From Fen-999 sp044220545 (GTDB lineage: Bacteria; Pseudomonadota; Gammaproteobacteria; Burkholderiales; Rhodocyclaceae): a stretch of 64,000 nt of DNA. Below are positions 9,255 to 18,763 of the stretch, one piece after another. The translations under genes and the position numbers were made by a program. How positions within the stretch are numbered: position 1 is the stretch's first letter; every line of letters starts with the position of its first letter. Where the stretch lies: contig JBGAQX010000002.1 of NCBI GenBank assembly GCA_044220545.1, positions 62,001 through 126,000 on the forward strand, given 5' to 3'. The notes beneath the pieces are model-generated. The model ran no database searches. It worked only from the letters and a program-made list of their open reading frames with translations, and was not told where the DNA came from.

Positions 9255-10355
9255 TTAATTGCCGATGCGCTCTTGCTGGATGAGCCACTTGCCATCCTGC
9301 CGGACCAGCGCCAGGGTCTTGGCACTGGAAGTCTTCAGGGTGGCCGACTTGTAGGACTGGCGGAAATGGGCGGTTGCCTTGTCGGCGCCCTCCGGCGTCA
9401 CGCGCAGGCCCTCCACGCCGACGCTGATCGCGCCGGGTTTGTCGATGCGCTGGGCGCGCTCGGCTTCCCACTTGGTGCGCGCTGCGCCGTCCGGCGTCTT
9501 GAAGTCGCGGGCGTAGTAGGCAAGGTAGGCTTTGACGTCTTTCTTCGACCAGGCCCGGGCCCAGCCCTCGACGGCGCGTGTGACATCGGCGGTGGCGTCG
9601 CCCGGCGCCTTGGTTGCCGGAGTGACGACGGGCTTGGGCTCGGCCGGCTTGGCTTCCGCCGGTTTCGCTTCCACGGGTTTGGTCGGCTCGGTCGGCTTGC
9701 TGTCAACCGGTTTCGCGGGTTCGGGCTTGGTGTCGACGACTTTCGGCTCCGCCGCCGCGACGACCGTCGGCTTGGCCGCCGCCACAGGTGCGCTTGGGCG
9801 GCCGCTGTTGCCCATCAGATCGCGGATCATGGACAGCTTGGTCAGCGCGCTGGTGTTGGAGGAATCGATCTGTAGGGCCTTGTCGTAGGCCTGGCTGGCC
9901 ATGCGCGTGTAGATGTCGCCGAGGTTTTCGTGGGCCGTGGCATAGGAGGGATGGGTACGAATCGCCATCTCCAGCGCCTGCTTGGCCTTTTCGTACTGCT
10001 TTTGCTGGGCGTAAATGACCGCCAGATTGTTGTAGGGCTCGGGCAGTTCGGGGTAGTCCTCAGTCAGCTTCTGAAAGATGGCCGTGGCATCGCCGGGCCT
10101 GTTCAGCTCCGTGAGCAGCAGGCCCTTGAGGAAGCGCCCCTGGGCATCCTTCGGCTTGCCGGCCAGGTACTTGTCCACCTGCTCGAGCGCCTGGGCCGGC
10201 TGGCCCTGCTTCATCAGCTTGGTGACATCCGCGAGCGTGCTGGCGTGGACGGCGGTCGCCAGCGACAGGGAAATGGTCAAGACAATGGCGTGGAACGAGA
10301 ACTTCCGGGGGATCCGGCGGGGCAAAGCAGGGCGGAAAGGGCGGGAAACCGTCAT
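9255..10355 (-). CDS. Exported TPR protein with Pro/Lys-rich linker and NTF2-like domain
   Basis: 366 residues. A long basic leader and hydrophobic segment (IVLTISLSLATAVHAS) indicate export. Residues about 40-165 hold three to four tetratricopeptide repeats, such as LPEPYNNLAVIYAQQKQYEK. Residues about 165-250 are a low-complexity linker rich in Pro, Lys, Glu, Ala and Thr. The last 110 residues, from about VEGWARAWSKKDVKAYLAYY, form a Cds6/SnoaL-like domain resembling the one in the adjacent L,D-transpeptidase. The two genes are two bases apart and surely cotranscribed, so the TPR part may present peptidoglycan substrates or partners to the enzyme. Confidence 0.75.
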   Translation of the reverse strand: MTVSRPFRPALPRRIPRKFSFHAIVLTISLSLATAVHASTLADVTKLMKQGQPAQALEQVDKYLAGKPKDAQGRFLKGLLLTELNRPGDATAIFQKLTEDYPELPEPYNNLAVIYAQQKQYEKAKQALEMAIRTHPSYATAHENLGDIYTRMASQAYDKALQIDSSNTSALTKLSMIRDLMGNSGRPSAPVAAAKPTVVAAAEPKVVDTKPEPAKPVDSKPTEPTKPVEAKPAEAKPAEPKPVVTPATKAPGDATADVTRAVEGWARAWSKKDVKAYLAYYARDFKTPDGAARTKWEAERAQRIDKPGAISVGVEGLRVTPEGADKATAHFRQSYKSATLKTSSAKTLALVRQDGKWLIQQERIGN

Positions 10356-10485
10356 GTTATACTGACCCGGTCGGTGTCGAATTTGACCGATGATTTTACC
10401 AATAAGCCACGTGCCGCGCCATGCGACGCCGCTGTGCGCGAAGGGCGGATAACATGGCAATTCGTCCTCTTTTCCTTGATCTCCC

Positions 10486-11862
10486 ATGCTGAAGCTATAT
10501 AACTCCCTGGCCCGCGCGTCCCAGGACTTCGTGCCCATTGAGCCCGGCCATGTCCGCATGTATGTCTGCGGCATGACGGTATACGACTATTGCCACCTCG
10601 GCCACGCCCGCGTGATGGTGGTGTTCGACATGGTGGCGCGCTGGCTGCGGGCCTCCGGCTACCGGGTCACCTATGTCCGCAATATCACGGACATCGACGA
10701 CAAGATCATCAAGCGGGCGCGGGAAAACGGCGAATCGCTACGCGGCCTGACTGACCGTTTCATCGCCCACATGCACGAGGACGCCGCGGCGCTGGGCGTC
10801 CTGAAACCCGATGCCGAGCCGCGCGCCACCGAATTCGTGCCGCAAATGCTCGACATGATCGGCCAGCTCGAGACCAACGGCTACGCCTATGTCGCCGTCA
10901 ATCGCGACGTCTGCTATTCGGTGCGCAAGTTTGCCGGTTACGGCAAACTCTCGGGCAAGTCCATCGAGGACTTGCGGGCCGGCGAGCGCGTCGACGTCGC
11001 GGCGGGCAAGCAGGATCCGCTCGATTTCGTTCTTTGGAAGGGCGCCAAGGAAGGCGAGCCGGACGAGGCGAAGTGGGATTCGCCGTGGGGCAGCGGCCGG
11101 CCCGGCTGGCACATCGAGTGCTCGGCGATGAGCTCGCAACTGCTCGGCCCGCACTTCGATATCCACGGTGGCGGCCAGGATCTCCAGTTTCCCCACCACG
11201 AGAACGAAATCGCCCAGAGCGAGGGCGCCCACGCGGGCACCTTCGTCAATTACTGGATGCACAACGGTTTCGTCCGGGTCGACGACGAGAAGATGTCGAA
11301 ATCCCTGGGCAACTTCTTCACCATTCGCGAGGTACTGAAAAAGTACGACGCCGAGGTGGTGCGTTTCTTCATCCTGCGCGCCCACTACCGCAGCCCGCTC
11401 AACTATTCCGACGCCCATCTCGACGACGCCAAACAGGCGCTGACGCGGCTCTACACGGCGCTGAAGGGCTTCCCCAGCGAAGCGCGGGTCGACTGGGACG
11501 ATGCCTATGCCGCGCATTTCCGCGAGGCGATGGACGACGACTTCGGCACGCCGGAAGCGATGGCCGTGCTATTCGATCTCGCCGCCGAGCTCAACCGAAG
11601 CGGCGATGCCCGGCTGGCGAAGCAATTGCGCGGCCTGGGCGGAATACTTGGCCTGCTGGAGCGTGATGCCCATGAGTTTCTCCAGTCGGCCCCGGATGCC
11701 GGCGCGCTGACCAGTGAGCAGATCGAAGCGCACATTGCCGCGCGAACGGCCGCCAAGAAAGCCAGGAACTACGCCGAGTCCGATCGCATCCGCGACGAAC
11801 TGAAGGCGGCCGGCATCGTCCTGGAGGACGGGCCAGCGGGCACCACCTGGCGGCGCGGCTAG
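10486..11862 (+). CDS. cysS: Cysteinyl-tRNA synthetase
   Basis: 458 residues. It charges tRNA-Cys. Class I signatures are present: CGMTVYDYCHLGHARV (HIGH motif and first zinc cysteine), the zinc ligands in HIECSAMS and FPHHENE, and the KMSKS loop DEKMSKSLGNFF. The DALR-like anticodon region ends the protein. It is divergent from the TPR gene over 130 bases and nearly abuts the convergent phosphatase gene (3 bases between stop codons). Confidence 0.97.
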   Translation: MLKLYNSLARASQDFVPIEPGHVRMYVCGMTVYDYCHLGHARVMVVFDMVARWLRASGYRVTYVRNITDIDDKIIKRARENGESLRGLTDRFIAHMHEDAAALGVLKPDAEPRATEFVPQMLDMIGQLETNGYAYVAVNRDVCYSVRKFAGYGKLSGKSIEDLRAGERVDVAAGKQDPLDFVLWKGAKEGEPDEAKWDSPWGSGRPGWHIECSAMSSQLLGPHFDIHGGGQDLQFPHHENEIAQSEGAHAGTFVNYWMHNGFVRVDDEKMSKSLGNFFTIREVLKKYDAEVVRFFILRAHYRSPLNYSDAHLDDAKQALTRLYTALKGFPSEARVDWDDAYAAHFREAMDDDFGTPEAMAVLFDLAAELNRSGDARLAKQLRGLGGILGLLERDAHEFLQSAPDAGALTSEQIEAHIAARTAAKKARNYAESDRIRDELKAAGIVLEDGPAGTTWRRG

Positions 11863-11865
11863 CGA

Positions 11866-12471
11866 CTAAGCACTCGGCGCTTCTGCCGCGCGAATCGACC
11901 GATAGTCGGCCCTCACCCAGACGGCCTCGCCGTTCTTGCGTTTCATGTTGAGGACCGCGTGGCGCGGCAGGCCGCTGATATGGCGGGTGATGATGTCCAT
12001 GACCCAGCCGTGGGTGATCACCAGCAGTTGTTCGCCCGGATGGTCCATCGCCAGGTCGAGGATGGCGTCCAGCACCCGGGTCGCCACCTCGTCCATGGTC
12101 TCGCCGGATTCGAAGTGCGCCGCCGGTTTGCGTTGCAGGATCTGCTGGAGCAACAGGGGGTTGAGCTCAGCCAGCTCCGCCTTGGGCACCCCCTGGAGGG
12201 CGCCGAAGTTTCGCTCCTTCAAGCCCTCATGGATCGATGGTGGCGGCAGGCCGAGGCCGGCGGCGACGATCTCTGCGGTCTCCAAGGCGCGGATCAGCGG
12301 ACTGCTATAGACGCGGTCGAAGCCCTGGCCGGCGAATGTCGTTGCCAGTTCCCGCGCCTGCCGCCGGCCCTGGTCGTTGATGGGCACGTCGACCCAGCCC
12401 TGGAGGATGCCGGCCAGGTTCCAGTCGGTCTCGCCGTGGCGGACCACGCACAAGCGCGCCGGGGTGGTCAC
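11866..12471 (-). CDS. Histidine phosphatase family protein (phosphoglycerate mutase-like)
   Basis: 201 residues. CVVRHGETDWN is the RHG catalytic motif with the phosphorylated histidine; the partner residues are in YSSPLIRALETAE, LKERNFGALQG and ITHGWVMD. Family members include GpmB-like phosphatases, CobC and broad-specificity phosphatases; residues visible here do not fix the substrate. It starts 16 bases after dnaJ on the same strand, so it is probably the last gene of the heat-shock operon, which is an unusual setting. Confidence 0.85.
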   Translation of the reverse strand: MTTPARLCVVRHGETDWNLAGILQGWVDVPINDQGRRQARELATTFAGQGFDRVYSSPLIRALETAEIVAAGLGLPPPSIHEGLKERNFGALQGVPKAELAELNPLLLQQILQRKPAAHFESGETMDEVATRVLDAILDLAMDHPGEQLLVITHGWVMDIITRHISGLPRHAVLNMKRKNGEAVWVRADYRSIRAAEAPSA

Positions 12472-12487
12472 CTGGTCGTTACCGCGT

Positions 12488-13624
<1,137 letters not shown>

Positions 13625-13655
13625 GTCGATTCAGCAAAAACGCTTCAAGCAAAGC

Positions 13656-13698
13656 GGCCGAGTTAAGCGTCACCGATGGTGACGGCTTGAACTCGGCC
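13656..13698 (-). other. Long hairpin between dnaK and dnaJ
   Basis: A 19-base arm GGCCGAGTTAAGCGTCACC faces the same sequence with two extra cytosines, around a 3-base loop. In the mRNA this gives a very stable stem with two bulges. It lies between the dnaK stop (13724) and the dnaJ start (13624). A smaller stem followed by TTTTT comes just after it on the minus strand. Likely roles are partial termination or mRNA processing that sets the dnaK:dnaJ ratio. Confidence 0.65.
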
Positions 13699-13723
13699 AG
13701 TCAGGACGTTGCGCAGTGACGGC

Positions 13724-15664
13724 TTAACCTTTCTTGTCCTTCACCTCGGTAAATTCCGCGTCGACGACGTCGCCATCGTCCTTCTTGCCCTCGCCGCCAT
13801 GGCTGGCACCGCCGCCTTGCGGGCCGGCCTCGCCGCCGCCGGGAGCCTGCTGGGCATAGATCTTCTCGCCCAGCTTCTGCGAGGCCATCGCCAGGGCCTG
13901 GGTCTTGGCTTCCATCGCCGCCTTGTCGCTGCCCTTGATGGCTTCCTCGGCTTCCTTCACCGCCGACTCGATCCTGGCCTTCTCTTCGGCCTCCATCTTG
14001 TCGCCGTGCTCGGCCAAGGCCTTCTTCACCGAATGGACCATCGCGTCGCACTGGTTGCGCGCGTCGACCAGTTCATGCGCCTTCTTGTCTTCCTCGGCGT
14101 GGGTTTCCGCGTCGCGGACCATGGCCTGGATCTCGGCCTCCGAAAGGCCGGAGTTGGCCTTGATGGTGATCTTGTTTTCCTTGCCGGTGCCCTTGTCCTT
14201 GGCGGAGACATGCAGGATGCCGTTGGCGTCGATGTCGAAGGTGACCTCGATCTGCGGCATGCCGCGCGGGGAGGGTGGAATGTCGGAGAGGTTGAACTGG
14301 CCGAGGCTCTTGTTGCCGGAAGCCATTTCGCGCTCGCCCTGCAAGACGTGGATGGTCACGGCCGACTGATTGTCGTCAGCGGTGGAAAACACCTGGCTGG
14401 TCTTGGTCGGGATGGTGGTGTTCTTGGTGATCAGCTTGGTCATGACGCCGCCGAGGGTCTCGATGCCCAGGGACAACGGCGAGACATCGAGCAGCAGCAC
14501 GTCCTTGACTTCGCCTTGCAGCACGCCGCCCTGGATGGAGGCGCCGATGGCGACGGCTTCGTCTGGATTGACGTCGCGGCGCGGCTCCTTGCCGAACAGT
14601 TCCTTGACCTTGTCCTGCACCTTGGGCATGCGCGTCATGCCGCCGACCAGGATCACGTCGCCGATGTCCTCGAGCTTGACGCCGGCGTCCTTGATGGCCA
14701 TGCGGCAGGGCGCGACGCAGCGCTCGATGAGTTCGTCCACCAGCGACTCGAACTTGGCGCGGGTGATCTTCATGGTCAGGTGCTTCGGCCCGGAGGCGTC
14801 GGCCGTGATGTAGGGCAGGTTGATCTCGGTCTGCTGGTTCGAGGACAGCTCGATCTTGGCCTTTTCGGCCGCTTCCTTCAGGCGCTGGAGCGCCAGCACG
14901 TCGCTCTTCAGGTCAACGCCCTGATCCTTCTTGAACTCGGTGACGATGTAATCGATGATGCGCTGGTCGAAGTCCTCGCCGCCCAGGAACGTGTCGCCGT
15001 TGGTGGACAGCACTTCGAACTGGTGCTCGCCATCAATCTCGGCGATGTCGATGATGGAAATGTCGAAGGTGCCGCCGCCCAGGTCGAACACCGCGATCTT
15101 GCGGTCGCCTTCCTGCTTGTCGAGGCCGAAGGAGATGGCCGCGGCGGTCGGTTCGTTGATGATGCGCTTCACTTCCAGTCCGGCGATGCGGCCGGCGTCC
15201 TTGGTCGCCTGGCGCTGGCTGTCGTTGAAGTAGGCGGGCACGGTGATGACGGCCTCGGTGACTTCCTCGCCCAGGTAGTCCTCGGCGGTCTTCTTCATCT
15301 TGCGCAGCACTTCGGCGGAAACCTGCGGCGGCGCCATCTTCTTGTCGCGGACGGCGACCCAGGCATCGCCGTTGTCGGCCTTGATGATCTTGAAGGGCAT
15401 CAGGTCGATGTCCTTCTGCACTTCCTTCTCCTCGAAGCGGCGGCCGATCAGGCGCTTGACCGCATACAGGGTGTTCTTGGCGTTGGTGACCGCCTGGCGC
15501 TTGGCCGGGGCGCCACACAGGATCTCGCCATCCTCCGCGTAGGCGACGATGGACGGCGTGGTGCGCGCGCCTTCGGAGTTCTCGATGACCTTGGGCTTGC
15601 CGCCTTCCATGATGGCGACGCAGCTATTGGTGGTGCCGAGGTCGATGCCGATGATCTTGCCCAT
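13724..15664 (-). CDS. dnaK: Chaperone DnaK (Hsp70)
   Basis: 646 residues. The ATPase domain opens with GIDLGTTNSCVA and has DLGGGTFDISI and GGMTRMPKVQ. The substrate-binding domain follows (VLLLDVSPLSLGIETLGG), then a helical lid. The end has a Gly-rich stretch and AEFTEVKDKKG, matching the conserved EEVKDKK tail. It folds and refolds proteins with DnaJ and GrpE. A second sigma-32-type promoter lies directly upstream, inside the end of grpE, so dnaK may be made in excess of grpE. Confidence 0.98.
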   Translation of the reverse strand: MGKIIGIDLGTTNSCVAIMEGGKPKVIENSEGARTTPSIVAYAEDGEILCGAPAKRQAVTNAKNTLYAVKRLIGRRFEEKEVQKDIDLMPFKIIKADNGDAWVAVRDKKMAPPQVSAEVLRKMKKTAEDYLGEEVTEAVITVPAYFNDSQRQATKDAGRIAGLEVKRIINEPTAAAISFGLDKQEGDRKIAVFDLGGGTFDISIIDIAEIDGEHQFEVLSTNGDTFLGGEDFDQRIIDYIVTEFKKDQGVDLKSDVLALQRLKEAAEKAKIELSSNQQTEINLPYITADASGPKHLTMKITRAKFESLVDELIERCVAPCRMAIKDAGVKLEDIGDVILVGGMTRMPKVQDKVKELFGKEPRRDVNPDEAVAIGASIQGGVLQGEVKDVLLLDVSPLSLGIETLGGVMTKLITKNTTIPTKTSQVFSTADDNQSAVTIHVLQGEREMASGNKSLGQFNLSDIPPSPRGMPQIEVTFDIDANGILHVSAKDKGTGKENKITIKANSGLSEAEIQAMVRDAETHAEEDKKAHELVDARNQCDAMVHSVKKALAEHGDKMEAEEKARIESAVKEAEEAIKGSDKAAMEAKTQALAMASQKLGEKIYAQQAPGGGEAGPQGGGASHGGEGKKDDGDVVDAEFTEVKDKKG

Positions 15665-15708
15665 GTTGGTATCCTTATCTGAATTCGTGAATGACTAACC
15701 TGCCTTCG

Positions 15709-15736
15709 ATATGGGGGTATTGCCCCGGGCTTCAAG
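15709..15736 (-). promoter_or_regulatory. Sigma-32 heat-shock promoter for dnaK
   Basis: On the minus strand CTTGAAG, a 13-base spacer and CCCCATAT match the sigma-32 consensus CTTGAAA and CCCCATNT. The -35 overlaps the grpE stop codon. The predicted start lies about 35-40 bases before the dnaK ATG. Confidence 0.75.
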
Positions 15737-16319
15737 CGGCGGGAGGCTCCGCCGCGGCGCGGGCTTTCGAAACCACCACCAGGGCCGGGCGCAGGATGCG
15801 CTCGTGCAGGGCATAGCCCTTTTGCAGCACGTTGATGACCCGGTTGGGCTCGCCATCGGCTTCGACCTGGCTGATTGCCTGGTGGCGATGCGGATCGAAC
15901 CTCTCTTCCAGCGGATTGATCTCACTCACGCTGGACTTATCGAAGGCGGCCACGAGCTGCTTGAGAGTCAGTTCGACCCCGGCGCGCAGGGCCGCCGCAT
16001 CCTGGTTCTGGCTGGCCAGGGCGGCTTCCAGGCTGTCCTTCACGGCCAGCAGTTCGCCGGCGAACTTTTCGCTGGCGAACTTGCCGGCCTTGGCGATGTC
16101 GTCCTGGGCGCGCCGGCGGACATTCTCAGTCTCGGCCTTGGCGCGCAGCCAGGCGTCGTGGTGCTCCTCGGCCTTGAGTTCGGCCACCTTGAGCAGTTCC
16201 TCGAGGCTGGGCATCGTCTCGCCCGGGGGCATTTCGTTGGTGCCATTGGCCGACGCCATCGAGGCTTCGGCCGCTTCTTCAGGGGAAAGGGAATCGATCT
16301 GTTTGTCTGTATCCTGCAT
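15732..16319 (-). CDS. grpE: Nucleotide exchange factor GrpE
   Basis: 195 residues from the ATG at 16319; the frame stays open further upstream, but that part covers the promoter. An acidic, poorly ordered start is followed by a long helix (ELLKVAELKAEEHHDAWLRA, then KAETENVRRRAQDDI). The C-terminal beta domain ends RVINVLQKGYALHERILRPA and LVVVSKA. GrpE releases ADP from DnaK. It is the first gene of grpE-dnaK-dnaJ. Confidence 0.96.
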   Translation of the reverse strand: MQDTDKQIDSLSPEEAAEASMASANGTNEMPPGETMPSLEELLKVAELKAEEHHDAWLRAKAETENVRRRAQDDIAKAGKFASEKFAGELLAVKDSLEAALASQNQDAAALRAGVELTLKQLVAAFDKSSVSEINPLEERFDPHRHQAISQVEADGEPNRVINVLQKGYALHERILRPALVVVSKARAAAEPPAA

Positions 16320-16352
16320 GGCGATGGTGTTCCTGGACGAAAACCATGCAGA

Positions 16353-16380
16353 CAATGGGGGTGGCAGAGGCAGTTTCAAG
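16353..16380 (-). promoter_or_regulatory. Sigma-32 heat-shock promoter for grpE-dnaK-dnaJ
   Basis: On the minus strand CTTGAAA, a 13-base spacer and CCCCATTG match the sigma-32 consensus almost perfectly. It stands 34 bases before the grpE ATG. The spacer has the same length as in the second promoter before dnaK. Confidence 0.85.
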
Positions 16381-16402
16381 CCCCAGCGCCGGAAAAATTT
16401 GC

Positions 16403-18025
16403 TCAGGTTTTGAATCGCCCGACGACATCCTGAAGATTGGCGGCCAGGCGGTCCAGGGTCTGGGCGGCGCCTGCCGTCTGCTCGATGGCGCTGTCGTTTT
16501 CCCGCGCCATGCTGGCAATCGATTCGATGTTGGCGGCCACCTCGCCGCTGACCCGGTGCTGTTCTTCCGTGGCATTGGCGATGGCGTCGAGCCCCTGGCC
16601 GACGCGGGAGACCGCGCCGCTCGCCTCGCCCAAGACTTCCGCCACCGCCTCCAGGGAGTTCTGGCTGGAAGCCAGGTGGTCGAGGCCGCTTTGGATCGAA
16701 CGCTGGACGGCATCCGATTTCTGCGACAGCGCGCGCGTAATGGCGTCGATTTCGCTGGCCGAGCCGGCCGATTTTTCCGCCAGCTTGCGCACTTCGTCGG
16801 CGACGACGGCAAAGCCGCGTCCCTGCTCGCCGGCCCGGGCGGCCTCGATGGCCGCATTGAGCGCCAACAGGTTGGTCTGGTCGGCGATGTCCTTCACTTC
16901 CCGCGTCATGTGGGTAATGGCCACGGTGCTCGACACGAACTCCTGGACCGATTCGGCGATGTCGCTCACCGTTGTTTCGACCACACTGAGCTCGCCGATC
17001 AGCCGCGACAGGCTGACATTGCCCTCCTCGGAACGGCGCAGGCTGTCGCGCGACTGCTCATGGACCGCCTCGGTGCTGTGGGCGATGGAAGTGATGGCGG
17101 AAACCATCTGCTCTACGGAGTTCGCCGCCTGCGCCGAGGTGTCGTTCTGGCGATGGGAGCTGGTGGCCACCTGGTCGGCGCCGGCGACCAGGTGGCGCGC
17201 GGCGGCCGACACCTCGCTCGCCGAATCGCTGACCTGGCGCACCAGGCTGGCCATCTTGGCCATCATGTCGTTGAAGGCGGTGGCGGCCAGGCCGATCTCG
17301 TCGCTGCCGCGCACTTCCAGGCGCTGGGTCAGGTCGCCTTCGCCACGGGCGATGTTGCGCAGGCCGGCGACCATCTTGTCGATGGGCGTGGTCACCACGT
17401 TGCGGATGAACAGATAGATGAAGGCCAGCAGCGGGATGCTGAGCACAATGGCCGCCACCAGCGACTTGAGCCTTTGGGCGGAGACGGCGCTGTTCACCTG
17501 GTCGAGGGAAATCTTCATGCTCACGGCGCCGAGCACCGTGCCTTCGGGGACCTGGTGGCACAGGATGCAATCCTTGCCCAGGTAGTTCTTGGACGCCTTG
17601 GCCGGACGAACGACCCGCAGGAACTCGCCTTGCGCGTCAGCCTGCACTTCGCTGAATTCCTCGCCCGTGGCCAGAACACGTTCCTCGACGCCATCCCTGG
17701 GCTGGCTATCCTTGGCGTTGCCGGGGCCGAATACCTTGGTTACCGCTTCGCCCCGCAGGACGGACAGATCGCGGATGATCGAGAGCTGCTTGATCTGGTC
17801 GAGAAAGACCTCCCGCTGGTCGATGGTTCCCGTCAGCATCATGCCGGTCAGGCCGGCCAGCGTGGCTTCGTGCATCGACAGGGAAAATCCCTTGGCCTGC
17901 TCGATTGCCGTCTGGCGATTGACGTGGCTTTCCCACAGCACCAGGCCCGTCCAGAACACCACCAGCATCAGCCAGATGGCGGCGGTCAGTTTGACCCATA
18001 TTTTCAGATCGGCAATTCTGGACAT
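16403..18025 (-). CDS. Methyl-accepting chemotaxis protein with a periplasmic c-type haem motif
   Basis: 540 residues, start after GAGGAAAGAGAC. A membrane segment at about 12-31 and another at 188-210 enclose a periplasmic domain of roughly 155 residues, then HAMP and the signalling domain with the hairpin tip EAARAGEQGRGFAVVADEVR. The periplasmic part contains KDCILCHQVP: C153-x-x-C156-H157, the covalent haem c attachment motif. Haem-c chemoreceptors are known from Desulfovibrio (DcrA) and Geobacter, where they sense redox state or oxygen. The domain looks like the DUF3365/haem-PAS type. No other chemotaxis genes are nearby; bioD ends 45 bases upstream. Confidence 0.87.
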   Translation of the reverse strand: MSRIADLKIWVKLTAAIWLMLVVFWTGLVLWESHVNRQTAIEQAKGFSLSMHEATLAGLTGMMLTGTIDQREVFLDQIKQLSIIRDLSVLRGEAVTKVFGPGNAKDSQPRDGVEERVLATGEEFSEVQADAQGEFLRVVRPAKASKNYLGKDCILCHQVPEGTVLGAVSMKISLDQVNSAVSAQRLKSLVAAIVLSIPLLAFIYLFIRNVVTTPIDKMVAGLRNIARGEGDLTQRLEVRGSDEIGLAATAFNDMMAKMASLVRQVSDSASEVSAAARHLVAGADQVATSSHRQNDTSAQAANSVEQMVSAITSIAHSTEAVHEQSRDSLRRSEEGNVSLSRLIGELSVVETTVSDIAESVQEFVSSTVAITHMTREVKDIADQTNLLALNAAIEAARAGEQGRGFAVVADEVRKLAEKSAGSASEIDAITRALSQKSDAVQRSIQSGLDHLASSQNSLEAVAEVLGEASGAVSRVGQGLDAIANATEEQHRVSGEVAANIESIASMARENDSAIEQTAGAAQTLDRLAANLQDVVGRFKT

Positions 18026-18070
18026 GCGGTCTCTTTCCTCCCGAGTACGTCGCTATTTGACCCGCGGTCG

Positions 18071-18763
18071 CTAGTCTAGCCTAACCGAATGGTCTGGCGG
18101 CGGCCAACTCAGATGCGGGGCAAGCGCGGCCGGATCGCCGCCGTCCAGCCAGGGCGTCGTGCCCAGCAGCGGCGCAGGCAGGCGATCGCGCAAGGCGGCG
18201 ACGTTGTCCCGCCAGTGGGGCATGGCCGGATCGACGCGGTTGCCGATCCAGCCCGCCAGCGACAAGCCGCGCGCCGCGATGGCTTCCGCCGTGAGCAGCG
18301 CGTGGTTGAGGCAGCCGAGGCGCAAACCCACCACCAGGATGATCGGAAGTCCCAGTCGGCCGGCCAGGTCGGCGGTGTCGAAGTCCGCGCCCAGCGGCAC
18401 GCGAAAGCCGCCAACCCCTTCGACCAGCAACAGGTCGGCTTGCGTGGCCAGCCGCGCGCAGGCGGCGACGATCACTTCCGGCTCGATGGTCCGGCGTTCG
18501 GCCGCCGCCGCGACGTGCGGCGCGACGGCGGCCGCGAAACAGTACGGATTGACGAGCGCCGGCGCCGCCTTGACCGAGCTGGCGGCGATCAGCCGCTTGA
18601 CATCCTCGTTGCCGCCGTCCGCGTCGACTCCGGCGGCGATCGGCTTCATGGCCAGCGTCGTCAGGCCCTGGCGCCCGGCGGCGTGGAGCAGGGCGCAGGT
18701 CACGAACGTCTTGCCGACCCCGGTGTCGGTGCCGGTTACGAAGTAGGCTTGCTGGCGGTGCAC
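18071..18763 (-). CDS. bioD: Dethiobiotin synthetase
   Basis: 230 residues from a GTG. It makes the ureido ring of dethiobiotin from diaminopelargonic acid, CO2 and ATP. The P-loop GTDTGVGKTFVTC, the MKPIAAGV segment and VEGVGGFRVPLG are present. It overlaps the end of bioC by 28 bases and is the last biotin gene in the operon. Confidence 0.95.
   Translation of the reverse strand: MHRQQAYFVTGTDTGVGKTFVTCALLHAAGRQGLTTLAMKPIAAGVDADGGNEDVKRLIAASSVKAAPALVNPYCFAAAVAPHVAAAAERRTIEPEVIVAACARLATQADLLLVEGVGGFRVPLGADFDTADLAGRLGLPIILVVGLRLGCLNHALLTAEAIAARGLSLAGWIGNRVDPAMPHWRDNVAALRDRLPAPLLGTTPWLDGGDPAALAPHLSWPPPDHSVRLD

Noticed and set aside
10359..10364. TATAAC as the -10 element of the TPR gene
   Set aside because: It lies only a few bases before the start codon, so transcription would begin inside the gene; no matching -35 is seen at a suitable distance.
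13709..15682. A 657-codon open frame opposite dnaK
   Set aside because: It is the antisense shadow of dnaK, a known artefact of GC-rich dnaK genes; no ribosome site or domain supports it.
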